A stretch of DNA of 64,000 bases from Hyphomicrobium album. Its GTDB lineage: Bacteria > Pseudomonadota > Alphaproteobacteria > Rhizobiales > Hyphomicrobiaceae. Of the stretch, positions 45,498 to 54,155 are shown one piece after another. The notes under the pieces were generated by a model. That model did no database searches. It was not told the origin of the DNA and saw nothing but the letters and a program-made list of their open reading frames with translations. Within the stretch, counting starts at the first letter, position 1; each line of letters starts with the position of its first letter. The stretch covers positions 1,178,001 to 1,242,000 of the forward strand of contig NZ_WMBQ01000001.1 of NCBI RefSeq assembly GCF_009708035.1, given 5' to 3'. A program made the translations under genes and the position numbers.

Positions 45498-45513
45498 TTG
45501 CCACTAGTGGCAA
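45498..45513. promoter_or_regulatory. 7-2-7 palindrome TTGCCAC-TA-GTGGCAA
   Basis: Two perfect inverted heptamers with a 2-bp spacer, 190 nt upstream of the TonB receptor. A related TTGCCACGGCAA lies at 45523-45534. The same heptamers and spacing occur at 25499-25514, 20 kb away. The divergent regulator and the kinase gene ending just upstream make a NarL-family protein the obvious candidate to bind it (inference). Confidence 0.65.
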
Positions 45514-45702
45514 CAAAGCAGATTGCCACGGCAATTCTTTTCTCAATCTCTCTCATACAGTGTGTCCTCTCCTCGCGGTAACTGTTGCATACGGGAGCCA
45601 AGGGGATGGAACCGTAAATAAAAATCCCCGCATTTCTTGCTCCTGCAGCGTTGAGTAGCCGCTGTTTCCTCACGGTTTCGGCGGTCTGGGGGGAGTAACA
45701 GT

Positions 45703-48417
45703 ATGCGTCTAGTTCGCGTCACAGCTGCGTCCGCGGCAGCTATTTTTGCCGTCTTGTCAGTTTCTGCCGTGGCACAAGAGCCACCTACACCTGCTCCGCC
45801 GGCCGGTCAGCTACCACCCGTAGACGTCATCCAGAAGCAAGCAACGCCTGCGCCCGTTGCCAAGAAGAAATCGGCAGCGAAGAAGAAGACAGCGCCCGTT
45901 TCTCCGGCACCGGCAGTCGCGGCAACACCTCCGGTCAATCCGGAGACGATCAACCCCAATTCCGTCTACGGTTCACCCGCTAGCACGGGCGCCGCCGAGC
46001 GCGCTTACGAGAGTGCCATCACGCCGGTCAACCCGCAGCAGCTTATCCCGACCGACCTGCAGGGCTTCTCGAGCTCCGCGACGCACGTCACGGCCCAGGA
46101 CATCGCCGAGCGGCAGCCGAGCAACGTCAACGAGGCGCTGACGCGGGTCCCCGGCGTCATCGTCATCGCCGACGATCCCAACGCGCATCACGGTGGTATA
46201 GGCCTGCGCGGTTCGCCCCCCCGGCGCTCGCGCAAGATGCTCGTCATGGAGGACGGCCACACCGTCAACCTGGCGCTGTGGCTCGATCCTTCGGTGCACT
46301 ACTGGGCGCCGATGGAGCGCATGGAAAGTGTCGAGGTGATCCGCGGCACGGTCCTCACCCACGGCCCGAACAACAACTTCGGCGTCATCAACTCGCGCAA
46401 CATTTCGCCGTTCGGTCCCAATGAGACGGTGATCAGCTCGGCGATCGGCTTCACCGAAACTAAGGCAGGCTCCTTCACGCCGATCGACGATATTCAGGTC
46501 GATGCGGCTGGGAATCCGACGATCATTTACGGTGATACGGTTCAGGGCAAATCCGACACCGACCTCTCCGCGCGCTGGCACGTGCATACGCGCCAGTCGG
46601 TCGACAACGTCGGCCTCGTTGCTTCATACACCGGCGCCGACGTGCAGGGCGCCTGGGATACGGAGCGTCTGCGCGTCAATGACTTCTACGGCGCGCTCGG
46701 CTTCAAAGGCACGAGCTCGGACCTCGTCGTCTCGGCGATCCATGCCCGTCAGCGGGACAATTACGACGAGCAGAACTTCCTTGGCAGCGAGCTCGAGCTA
46801 ACTTTCGCCAATGCTGGTGACGCCACCGACGAGAACGCCGCGCGGATCGCGGGCGGGCTTGCGGAGCAGCAGTTCAACCTGCTGAAGCATTGCAAGACCT
46901 GCTTCGCTCCGGCTTCCGGCCTCAATACCTACACCGGCGAAGTGTGGCGCGGGCAGATCGTGCACAACGCCTATCTCGATGAGGATACGACGATCACCAG
47001 CCGTGTTTACGCCGGCTACCACCGCCGCGATCGCTACCAGCTCGTCTCGACGGAATCGGAGCCGAACGGAGCGGCTGATGAACCGCCATTCGTCGACGGT
47101 GACGACGTTTTCTTCGGCGAGGACACCATGTTCGGGCGCCTGCGCACCTTCCGCCACCTTGGCGGCGAGGTACGCGGCGAGTGGGCGAACCAAAGCCTGC
47201 TCGGCTTCCGGCAGGATTTCCAGGCGGGCATCCGCTACGAGTACCAGGACATGTCCAACAAGAACGTCCTGGGCCGCGATGGCGAGATTCTCGAGAACGG
47301 AGACAAGGGCTCAGTGACGTTCTTCGACCGCTCGCTCACCGCCAATACCGTTTCGGCCTTCTTGCAGTCGAACATCTATGTCGCCAAGGACTTCAACGTC
47401 CTGCCGGGCGTCCGCTTCGAGTGGTACGACGTCAATCGCCGCAACCGCGTCGTTGCCGCTGAGGAAGGCGAAGCAGGGGAAGAGGATCCATGCCCGGTAG
47501 GCACCCCGTTTAATCCCGACGAATGCCTCGTCATCGAAGACATCCTCTTCTCACCCGATCCCGCGCGCGACAGCACCTCGAGCTTCAATGCGTTGCCGGG
47601 TATCGCCTTCGCCTACACCGGTCTCTATCGCTCGACGCTCTACGGCGGCTACCACCGCGGCCTGACCACCAATGTGCTGCGCAACGAGGATTTCCCCTCA
47701 CCCGACGAGATCGGTGACAACTTCAACATCGGCCTGCGCAGCTCCGCCATCAAGGGCTTCGACTTCGAGGTCGCCGGCTTCTACCAGTTGTTCGAGGACT
47801 TCCAATACGGAGAATCGTTCTCGGCGATCACCGGCGACCGCGAGTTCGGCCGCGCCGACGAGGTTGAGATCAGCGGCGTCGAGCTCTACGGCCGGCTCAA
47901 CTCGCAGCCGTTTACCGGCGGGCCGCTCAACCTATTCGCCGAGGGCAACTACACCTACGCTCGCAGCATCTTGAAGTCAGCGTTCACCTTCGACGATACC
48001 GGGGCCATCGACGACGACTACAGCGGCAACCATGTTCCCGAGGTGCCCACGCACGTCGCCGCTCTCACCCTCGGCATCGAGGGCACCACCGGCTGGCGCT
48101 GGAACGCCAGTGCCACCTATACCTACCGCGGCTCCTTCTTCACCGACGCGGCCAACACGCCCTACGGTTTGGGCGGCGAGTATGAGTGCGATGACGTCGC
48201 CGGAACGTGCGAGATCGAGGAAGCCGGCGAAGGCGGCGGGGTGCCGAGTGTTTGGCTACTGTCGGCGCGCTTCAACCTTCACCTCGGTGACACGGGTGCC
48301 AGCGTGTTCGTGTCCGGCGACAACCTGCTCGACGAGTTCTACATCACCGACCGCGAGGATGGCATGAAGGCCGGTATCGGTCGCACCATTTGGACGGGCT
48401 TCGCGTACAAGTTCTGA
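45703..48417 (+). CDS. TonB-dependent receptor, large, FecA-type
   Basis: 904 residues. Signal peptide ends near VSAVAQEP. A TonB-box-like LPPVDVIQKQ, then a Lys/Ala/Pro-rich linker (about 45-80) and the plug domain (about 125-245): ITAQ-type strand THVTAQDIAERQPSNVNEAL, TRVPGVIVIADD and MESVEVIRGTVLTHGPNN. The barrel ends in WTGFAYKF, the normal terminal Phe. Substrate unknown. The location between the two-component genes and xoxF suggests lanthanide-chelator uptake like LutH (inference); iron siderophores are the alternative. Confidence 0.82.
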   Translation: MRLVRVTAASAAAIFAVLSVSAVAQEPPTPAPPAGQLPPVDVIQKQATPAPVAKKKSAAKKKTAPVSPAPAVAATPPVNPETINPNSVYGSPASTGAAERAYESAITPVNPQQLIPTDLQGFSSSATHVTAQDIAERQPSNVNEALTRVPGVIVIADDPNAHHGGIGLRGSPPRRSRKMLVMEDGHTVNLALWLDPSVHYWAPMERMESVEVIRGTVLTHGPNNNFGVINSRNISPFGPNETVISSAIGFTETKAGSFTPIDDIQVDAAGNPTIIYGDTVQGKSDTDLSARWHVHTRQSVDNVGLVASYTGADVQGAWDTERLRVNDFYGALGFKGTSSDLVVSAIHARQRDNYDEQNFLGSELELTFANAGDATDENAARIAGGLAEQQFNLLKHCKTCFAPASGLNTYTGEVWRGQIVHNAYLDEDTTITSRVYAGYHRRDRYQLVSTESEPNGAADEPPFVDGDDVFFGEDTMFGRLRTFRHLGGEVRGEWANQSLLGFRQDFQAGIRYEYQDMSNKNVLGRDGEILENGDKGSVTFFDRSLTANTVSAFLQSNIYVAKDFNVLPGVRFEWYDVNRRNRVVAAEEGEAGEEDPCPVGTPFNPDECLVIEDILFSPDPARDSTSSFNALPGIAFAYTGLYRSTLYGGYHRGLTTNVLRNEDFPSPDEIGDNFNIGLRSSAIKGFDFEVAGFYQLFEDFQYGESFSAITGDREFGRADEVEISGVELYGRLNSQPFTGGPLNLFAEGNYTYARSILKSAFTFDDTGAIDDDYSGNHVPEVPTHVAALTLGIEGTTGWRWNASATYTYRGSFFTDAANTPYGLGGEYECDDVAGTCEIEEAGEGGGVPSVWLLSARFNLHLGDTGASVFVSGDNLLDEFYITDREDGMKAGIGRTIWTGFAYKF

Positions 48418-48449
48418 TCCACGAGCCGACCAACGCGCACGAACGATGA

Positions 48450-48483
48450 GCCGCCCCTGCCGCGAGGTGGGGGCGGCCTTTTT
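48450..48483 (+). terminator. Intrinsic terminator of the TonB receptor gene
   Basis: GCCGCCCC and GGGGCGGC form an 8-bp stem around a 12-nt loop, followed by CTTTTT, 32 nt after the stop. It would end rightward transcription before the convergent beta-propeller gene. Confidence 0.85.
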
Positions 48484-48532
48484 ATGTGCGTTGGGCTGCA
48501 GCTGGTGCCAGTGAAGATGTGGCCCGACGTCG

Positions 48533-49495
48533 TCAGGGCTTGATGGCGATGCCCCACGGCAGGCGGCCGACCGGCACCGACTTCTCCGCCTTCAACGTCG
48601 CGACATCGATAATTGTCAGGTCGTTGGTCAGGCCGTTGGCCGTGTAGAGCTTCGAGCCGTCGGGCGACATTTCCATGTGCCAAGGCCGCTGGCCGACGAG
48701 GATGTAGTTGGTGACTTCCAGCTTCTCGACGTCGATGACGGCGATGCGGTTGGCACGGCCGAGCGCCACGAACCCGCGCTTGCCGTCCTTGGAAAAGCGG
48801 ATGCCGAGCGGCTGGATGAGCTCGTCGCGCACGCCTTCGATGGCGAAGCCGATCTTCTTCACGATCTTGTAGGTCTTGGCGTCGATCACCGACAGCGTGC
48901 CGCCGACCTCCGAGGTCACCCAGAAACGCTTGCCACCGTCCTCGTAGAGGACAGCGCGCGGGCGCGTGTCGACGAGCACATTGGCGATCAGCTTGAACGT
49001 CGTAGTGTCGATCACGTGCGCCATACTCGTAGATTCAGATGTGGCGACAGCGTGCTTGCCGTCAGGGCTGAAGGCCATCCCCTCGGGCTCGATGCCGACG
49101 GGAATCTCCGCCTCGACTTTGCCGTCGGCGATATCCGTGACCGACACCATCGCGTCGTCCTCGTTGGCGATGAACATGCGCTTGCCGCCCGGCTCGACCT
49201 CCAGATACTCGGGATCGGCAAGCGTCGGGATCGAGCGCGCCACCTCCATCTTGTCTGTATCGATGACGTCGATCGCATCGTCGTCGCCGGCGCACACCAG
49301 GACCTCCTTGAAGTCTGAGGTAATGCGGATGCCGCGCGGGCGTTTGCCTGTCTTGATCACCTTCACCGGTTGCATGGTCGTGCTGTCGAGCACGGTGACG
49401 GTGTTGTCCTTCTCATTGCTGATGAAGAGCTGATAGGCATCGCCAGGCGTGGTCAGCAACGCGATAGCTAGGGCGCAGCTGGATGCTCTACGCAT
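48533..49495 (-). CDS. YVTN beta-propeller protein of the xox cluster
   Basis: 320 residues. Signal peptide ends near TPGDAYQ. Blades repeat the pattern LFISNEKDNTVTVLDS, VLVCAGDDDAIDVIDT, MFIANEDDAMVSVTDI and LYTANGLTNDLTIIDV. It belongs to the propeller proteins found near PQQ-dependent dehydrogenases. It is 71 nt downstream of the binding-protein/ankyrin fusion on the same strand as xoxF, so probably one operon. Role unknown. Confidence 0.85.
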   Translation of the reverse strand: MRRASSCALAIALLTTPGDAYQLFISNEKDNTVTVLDSTTMQPVKVIKTGKRPRGIRITSDFKEVLVCAGDDDAIDVIDTDKMEVARSIPTLADPEYLEVEPGGKRMFIANEDDAMVSVTDIADGKVEAEIPVGIEPEGMAFSPDGKHAVATSESTSMAHVIDTTTFKLIANVLVDTRPRAVLYEDGGKRFWVTSEVGGTLSVIDAKTYKIVKKIGFAIEGVRDELIQPLGIRFSKDGKRGFVALGRANRIAVIDVEKLEVTNYILVGQRPWHMEMSPDGSKLYTANGLTNDLTIIDVATLKAEKSVPVGRLPWGIAIKP

Positions 49496-49566
49496 TCGGT
49501 CTCGTCCTGTTCGTTGGGGAACGCGCCGACGTTCGGTTGCATGTTTCCGGGCGTGAAGTTGCCGCG

Positions 49567-51369
49567 TCAGTTCGGGGGCGGGACGGAGAGGAGCTGCAGC
49601 GCGCTGATGGCCACGTCGTTGCGAGCTTCACGTGCAACGTCGAGCGCCGTCTTGCCAAGGTTATTCTTAGTCTCCGGCTTGGCTCCTTTGCCCAGCAGCA
49701 GGCCAATCATTGGAGCGTTGTTGTGCCCGGCGGCGACCATAAGAGCCGTTACCCCGGCTGCCGACTTGGCGTCGACTGCGGCGCCGCGCTCGATCAGCAG
49801 CTCGGCGATGTCGACGGGCGTCGGTCCGGCGGCAAGATGGGTGGTCCGGGCCTGCGGGCTGAGCTGCGAGGCAACTAGCATCAGGGGCGTGATCTGCTGC
49901 TTTCCGTTGGCGGCGCCGACCTTGGCGCCCCCGTTGATCAGGGCCCGTGCCGCAAAGAGCTGATCCTCGCCGATGGCCACCTCAAGCGGGGTGTAGCCCT
50001 GCTTGGTCTCGCGCTCGATGTCGGCACCGGCGGCAAGCAGCGCTTCGATGGAAGGAACATGATTGCGCATGATGGCGTGCACGAGCGGGGTCATGCCGTC
50101 GCTGTCGGGAAGATTCGGATCGGCCTTGTGCTCCAGCAGCAGCTTGACGAGATCGGAGTTCCGGCTGCGCGCAGCGGTGTGAAGGGGCGCGTATCCCTGA
50201 TCGCTCAGCTTGTTGACGTCGGCGCCCTTGCCGATGAGGAACTTCACGCGCTCGGCGTCGAAGGCGAGGACGGCATTGGTGAGCTCGGCGTCGACATCGG
50301 CGCCCGCGGCCAGCCAATCCTCCAGGCGTTTCTGCGAGACGATTTGATCCTCGGATGCGGCCTTTGTCGCCGGGCGCGCCGCCGCTGATTTGAGGTAGCG
50401 CTCCTCGTATTTCTTCGCCACGGCCTTGTCGTAGGCGCCATGCGAGGGGATGTCACCGGCGACGACGCAGTCGCTGCACTGGACCAGCGGCGCGCCGAAA
50501 TCAGCGAGGATCTTGGTGATCTCGTCCTTCTTGGCTATCAGCGCCTTGTCGAGTACGAACTTCAGGACGACATCGGTGTTCTGCACGCCGATCGACAGAC
50601 TGAACTCGAGCGGCACGACGTCTTCCATGAGGTTGACGGGCTGCAGCGTGATCGGCGCGCCTTCCTTTTTCACCCAGCCGGCGAACGGGCCCCAGACGCC
50701 GACGACGTCGAGTTGACCGTCAACCAGCTTCTCGACCTGGCGCCACGGCTGGTTCTCGGGACGCAAGTCCGCGTCCGGTGTGATGACGGCCAGCGATTGC
50801 AAGTTCTTGATGCCGTAGCTGGCGAGCAGGATGCGGATAGCGGAATGCTGATAGGTGCCGATCTTCAGTTCTTTGAGCCGCGGATCGTCGAGGCTCTTGA
50901 AGTCGTAGTGCTTGTCCGTGAGATAGGCGAACACGTAGGTCGAGCGATAGATCGGAATGGTCGTCAGGACGGCCGATGAATCCGACGGCATGTCGAGAAG
51001 AATGTCACATTCGTCGTTGGCGAACGTTTCACGCGTCAGTCCGCGCTCCAGGTACGGGCGCCAGAAGTAGTTGACGCGGGCGCCGAGGTGCTCGGCGACG
51101 GCTTCGATGATCTTGTTCTGGAAGCCCTGCTGCTTGTTGTTGGACAGCGGCATGTTGCCGGGGTCGGCGCACACCGACAGCGTCGTTACCTTGCGCGTCT
51201 TGGCGGCGTGCTTGGCCGCGGCGATCTCTGCCGGCGTCAGCTGCTCATAGGGCGTCGAAAGCGAATATTCGCCGCGCATGGGCCGGCGTTCCTGCGCGGG
51301 GGTCGATTGGCTGAAGGCGAGGGTGACGAGAAGGCAGACGGACAGCGATGTCAGCGAGCGATGTTTCAT
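49567..51369 (-). CDS. XoxJ-like binding protein fused to ankyrin repeats
   Basis: 600 residues from ATG 51369 (ATG 51384 is an alternative). A signal peptide ends near STPAQE. Residues about 60-310 are a periplasmic binding-protein domain of the MxaJ/XoxJ type (LSVCADPGNMPLSNNKQQGFQNKIIEAVAE, DILLDMPSDSS, IYRSTYVFAYL). After a linker, the C-terminal 250 residues contain about six ankyrin repeats (GYAPLHTAARSRNSDLVKLLLEHKADPN and similar). It lies 90 nt downstream of xoxF, the place of xoxJ elsewhere. Ankyrin repeats in a periplasmic partner are unusual and suggest extra protein contacts. Confidence 0.85.
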   Translation of the reverse strand: MKHRSLTSLSVCLLVTLAFSQSTPAQERRPMRGEYSLSTPYEQLTPAEIAAAKHAAKTRKVTTLSVCADPGNMPLSNNKQQGFQNKIIEAVAEHLGARVNYFWRPYLERGLTRETFANDECDILLDMPSDSSAVLTTIPIYRSTYVFAYLTDKHYDFKSLDDPRLKELKIGTYQHSAIRILLASYGIKNLQSLAVITPDADLRPENQPWRQVEKLVDGQLDVVGVWGPFAGWVKKEGAPITLQPVNLMEDVVPLEFSLSIGVQNTDVVLKFVLDKALIAKKDEITKILADFGAPLVQCSDCVVAGDIPSHGAYDKAVAKKYEERYLKSAAARPATKAASEDQIVSQKRLEDWLAAGADVDAELTNAVLAFDAERVKFLIGKGADVNKLSDQGYAPLHTAARSRNSDLVKLLLEHKADPNLPDSDGMTPLVHAIMRNHVPSIEALLAAGADIERETKQGYTPLEVAIGEDQLFAARALINGGAKVGAANGKQQITPLMLVASQLSPQARTTHLAAGPTPVDIAELLIERGAAVDAKSAAGVTALMVAAGHNNAPMIGLLLGKGAKPETKNNLGKTALDVAREARNDVAISALQLLSVPPPN

Positions 51370-51459
51370 TCCCGACGCAACCATTGGCTTTGATGGACTC
51401 GAATGGCGCCCGGTGCCTTCACGGCTCCGGGCGCCACGACTGTCGTCGATGGTCAGTGC

Positions 51460-53358
51460 TTACTCACCCAGACGGAAGGTGTAGAGCATGCCAGCCTGCG
51501 GGATCTTGTCGAGCCCCGTAGCCTTTGCCATCGCCGTCGCACCGATCGCGCCGAACTTGTCTTCCATGTCGAGACCGGCGGTGACGGGGATGCCGATCCA
51601 GCCGCCGAGACCGGCGAAGATCGACACGTACTGCTTACCCTTCAGCTTGTAGGTGATCGGGTTGCCGATGATGCCCGAGCCGAGACGCTGCTGCCACAGC
51701 ACCTTGCCGGACTTCTTGTCGACCGCACGGAAGTCGCCGTTGTTGGAGCCGTAGAAAACGACGCCGCCGTCGGTGACCATCGTGCCACCCCAGTTCGGAT
51801 ACGGATCCGGGATTTCCCAATCGGTCTTGCCCGTCAGGACGTCGAACTTCTTCAGCTTGCCGGAGATGCCGGGCTTTTCGGGGTACATGTACACGTTGGC
51901 GAACACGTAGACCGTGCCCTGCTGCGTGTGCGTGCGCTCCTGCGGCTCGTCCTCCATGCACCAGTTGTTCGTGGGACAGTAGAACTTGTTGGGCTCCTTC
52001 GGATCGACCGAGCACGGCTGCTGATCCTTGCCACCCATGGCGGAAGGACAGGCAGGCGTATTGCGGCCGACTTCGAACGGCGAGTGCTCGCGCACCTTGA
52101 TCGGACGACCGGTCTTCAGGTCGACCTTCTCGGCCCAGTCGACGGTCACGAACTTGCTGGCACGCAGAAGCGTGCCGTTCGTGCGATCGAGGACGTAGGC
52201 AAAGCCGTTACGATCGAAGTGGGTGAGCGCTTTGACCTTCTTACCGTCGATGTCCATGTCGGTAAGAATGTTCTCGTTGACGCCGTCATAGTCCCACTGG
52301 TCGAAGGGCGTCATCTGATAGGCCCAAGCAACCTCACCGGTGTCCACCTTGCGGGCGAAAATGGTCATCGACCACTTGTTGTCCCACTTGCCGGTGTTGC
52401 ACTCGTCGTGGGTCTTGTCGCCGCAGCGATAGCTGGGGCTCCAGTGACCGGGGTTGCCAGTCGACCAGAACACGAGCTTCAGCTCCGGATCGTAGCTACC
52501 CCATGCCCAATAGGAGCCGCCGCCGATCTTCCACTCGCCGCCGTTCGTATCGGGATAGCTGCTGACGCCGATGTCCTTGCCGGCCGTGCCGAAGTGAGGA
52601 TTGGCCTTGTTGGTATCAGGTGTCAGGCAGACGTCCTTGTCGGGACCGGTCGAGTGGCAGTTCCACACGACTTTGCCGGTGTCGACATCGTACGCCGTGA
52701 GGCGGCCGCGGGCAGCAAACTCGTCACCGCCGAAGCCGGCGATCACGAGGTTCTCGGCGATGAGCGTCGGACCGGTGATGGTCTCGCCCTTCTCCGGGTA
52801 AGCATGCTTGACGACCCACACTTCCTTGCCCGTGGACGCGTCGAGCGCGATCACGTAGCCGTCGAGCGTGTGGTAGATGACCTTGTTCTTCGCGTAGTTC
52901 ACGCCGCGATGGACGGTGTCGCAGCAGGCGCGCGGCACGGCCGATTCATCGCGATCGGTCTTCTTGACGTAGTTCCAGATCTGCACCGGATTGTCCGGAT
53001 CGGTCAGATCCAGCGCCTGCACGATGTTGCACTGGGCCATGTTCGGGCAGCCCGACGAGAAGTACATCATCGGCTTGCCGTCGTGCTCGACGACCACCGG
53101 TTGGCCTTCATGGCCGCGCAGCGCGCCGGTCGATTGCGACCAGACGTACTTGAGCTTACCGACGTTGTCCGTCGTGATCTCTTTGAGGTCGCTGTGACGC
53201 GTCAGCTTGTTGTCGCGTCCCGGCGCCGGCCACCAGTCAGGATTCTTTGCACGCGCGTCGATTTCCTCGGACGCCGTTTCGGCGACCACTGGATTTGGTA
53301 TTCCCACCGTACCGGCCAATAACAAGCCGGATAGCAGGAGAACCGAACTACGTATCAT
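51460..53358 (-). CDS. xoxF: Lanthanide-dependent methanol dehydrogenase XoxF
   Basis: 632 residues from ATG 53358 with AGGAGAGG upstream. PQQ alcohol dehydrogenase in the periplasm. Vicinal disulfide C145-C146 (ACCDTVHRG), Glu213 (GGDEFAARG), Asn302 (STGNPG), catalytic Asp356 and the extra Asp358 in FDQWDYDGVNENI. That second Asp, two residues after the catalytic one, is the XoxF hallmark for lanthanide coordination. Several additional Cys (104, 110, 234, 244, 312, 320) are unusual compared with the XoxF5 enzymes I remember. Clade (XoxF1-5) not determined; the sequence looks divergent from XoxF5. Confidence 0.93.
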   Translation of the reverse strand: MIRSSVLLLSGLLLAGTVGIPNPVVAETASEEIDARAKNPDWWPAPGRDNKLTRHSDLKEITTDNVGKLKYVWSQSTGALRGHEGQPVVVEHDGKPMMYFSSGCPNMAQCNIVQALDLTDPDNPVQIWNYVKKTDRDESAVPRACCDTVHRGVNYAKNKVIYHTLDGYVIALDASTGKEVWVVKHAYPEKGETITGPTLIAENLVIAGFGGDEFAARGRLTAYDVDTGKVVWNCHSTGPDKDVCLTPDTNKANPHFGTAGKDIGVSSYPDTNGGEWKIGGGSYWAWGSYDPELKLVFWSTGNPGHWSPSYRCGDKTHDECNTGKWDNKWSMTIFARKVDTGEVAWAYQMTPFDQWDYDGVNENILTDMDIDGKKVKALTHFDRNGFAYVLDRTNGTLLRASKFVTVDWAEKVDLKTGRPIKVREHSPFEVGRNTPACPSAMGGKDQQPCSVDPKEPNKFYCPTNNWCMEDEPQERTHTQQGTVYVFANVYMYPEKPGISGKLKKFDVLTGKTDWEIPDPYPNWGGTMVTDGGVVFYGSNNGDFRAVDKKSGKVLWQQRLGSGIIGNPITYKLKGKQYVSIFAGLGGWIGIPVTAGLDMEDKFGAIGATAMAKATGLDKIPQAGMLYTFRLGE

Positions 53359-54155
53359 GTTGGTTTCCTCTCCTCTTTGCAGACATGCCACGTCCCTTCC
53401 CAGCAGCGGCAATTCGAGCCGGGACGCAGATTCGGTGCTTTCAGTTTTCCCGCCCGTCGAGGTGTGCCGCTCCCACGGCGCCCGGCGATCTCAGCGATGC
53501 GAAAGCTCGTTCTCCTTTGCCATTAAGGAACAGCGCGGCAGGCACCGTTGGCGCCTATTGCGGGCGCTGACTTCAGCGTCCGCCCTCGCGGTCGTGGCAT
53601 GGGGACCCTAGGAAAGCGGGTGCAAGGGAACTAGCGGCAGTGTTCCTAGACGACGCAACAAAGTTTCACTCTTAGCCCCCGGCGTTTTCCCGAGCCTCGA
53701 ACGTCAACAGAATCGAGCTGTTGAAGGTTTCGAGTGTTGCGCGTGGAGCCAAAATTCACCGCGCGCACAAAAATCCGAGCGCGCTTTGCGTTTGAAACAG
53801 GCCCGATCTGCGCGCCGCGTGGCAATTGACCCTGCGCATAGAAGGCTCATGTGGCAGACGATGACGGGAATTGATGGCAAGCCGCGCTTCCGAAACGGCG
53901 ACGCGGCAGGCGTGAAGTGTGCGTAGCGCATTCAGATTGCGATCACGCAAACGTGGCCAGAGCCACGTGCTTGTTAAGCACTTGCGATGCCGCTTCGGTG
54001 CGGGTGAATCAATTCGCGAGGTACGCGTCGGCGCCAGGCGAAGGGCGCCCGGCGAACGCGGAGAGTGACGATAGTCGAGGGACGTCGCGAGCACCGGACC
54101 TGGGGACAGGCGGTGCGCTTCCGGCCGAGACAGGCCGTCGCAAGACCATCGCTGA
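53359..54155. other. 797-nt gene-free region upstream of xoxF
   Basis: No supported coding frame. It must hold the xoxF promoter near its left end. At 53951-53981 there are two abutting hairpins: ACGTGGC-CAGA-GCCACGT and GTGCTT-GTT-AAGCAC. These could belong to a small RNA or be a binding site, but no T-run follows. Single heptamer-like GTGGCAA is at 53819. Confidence 0.4.

Noticed and set aside
51403-53322. 639-codon open frame on the plus strand
   Set aside because: It is antisense to xoxF, whose protein matches a known family over its whole length; the antisense translation has no recognisable domains. High GC keeps opposite frames open.
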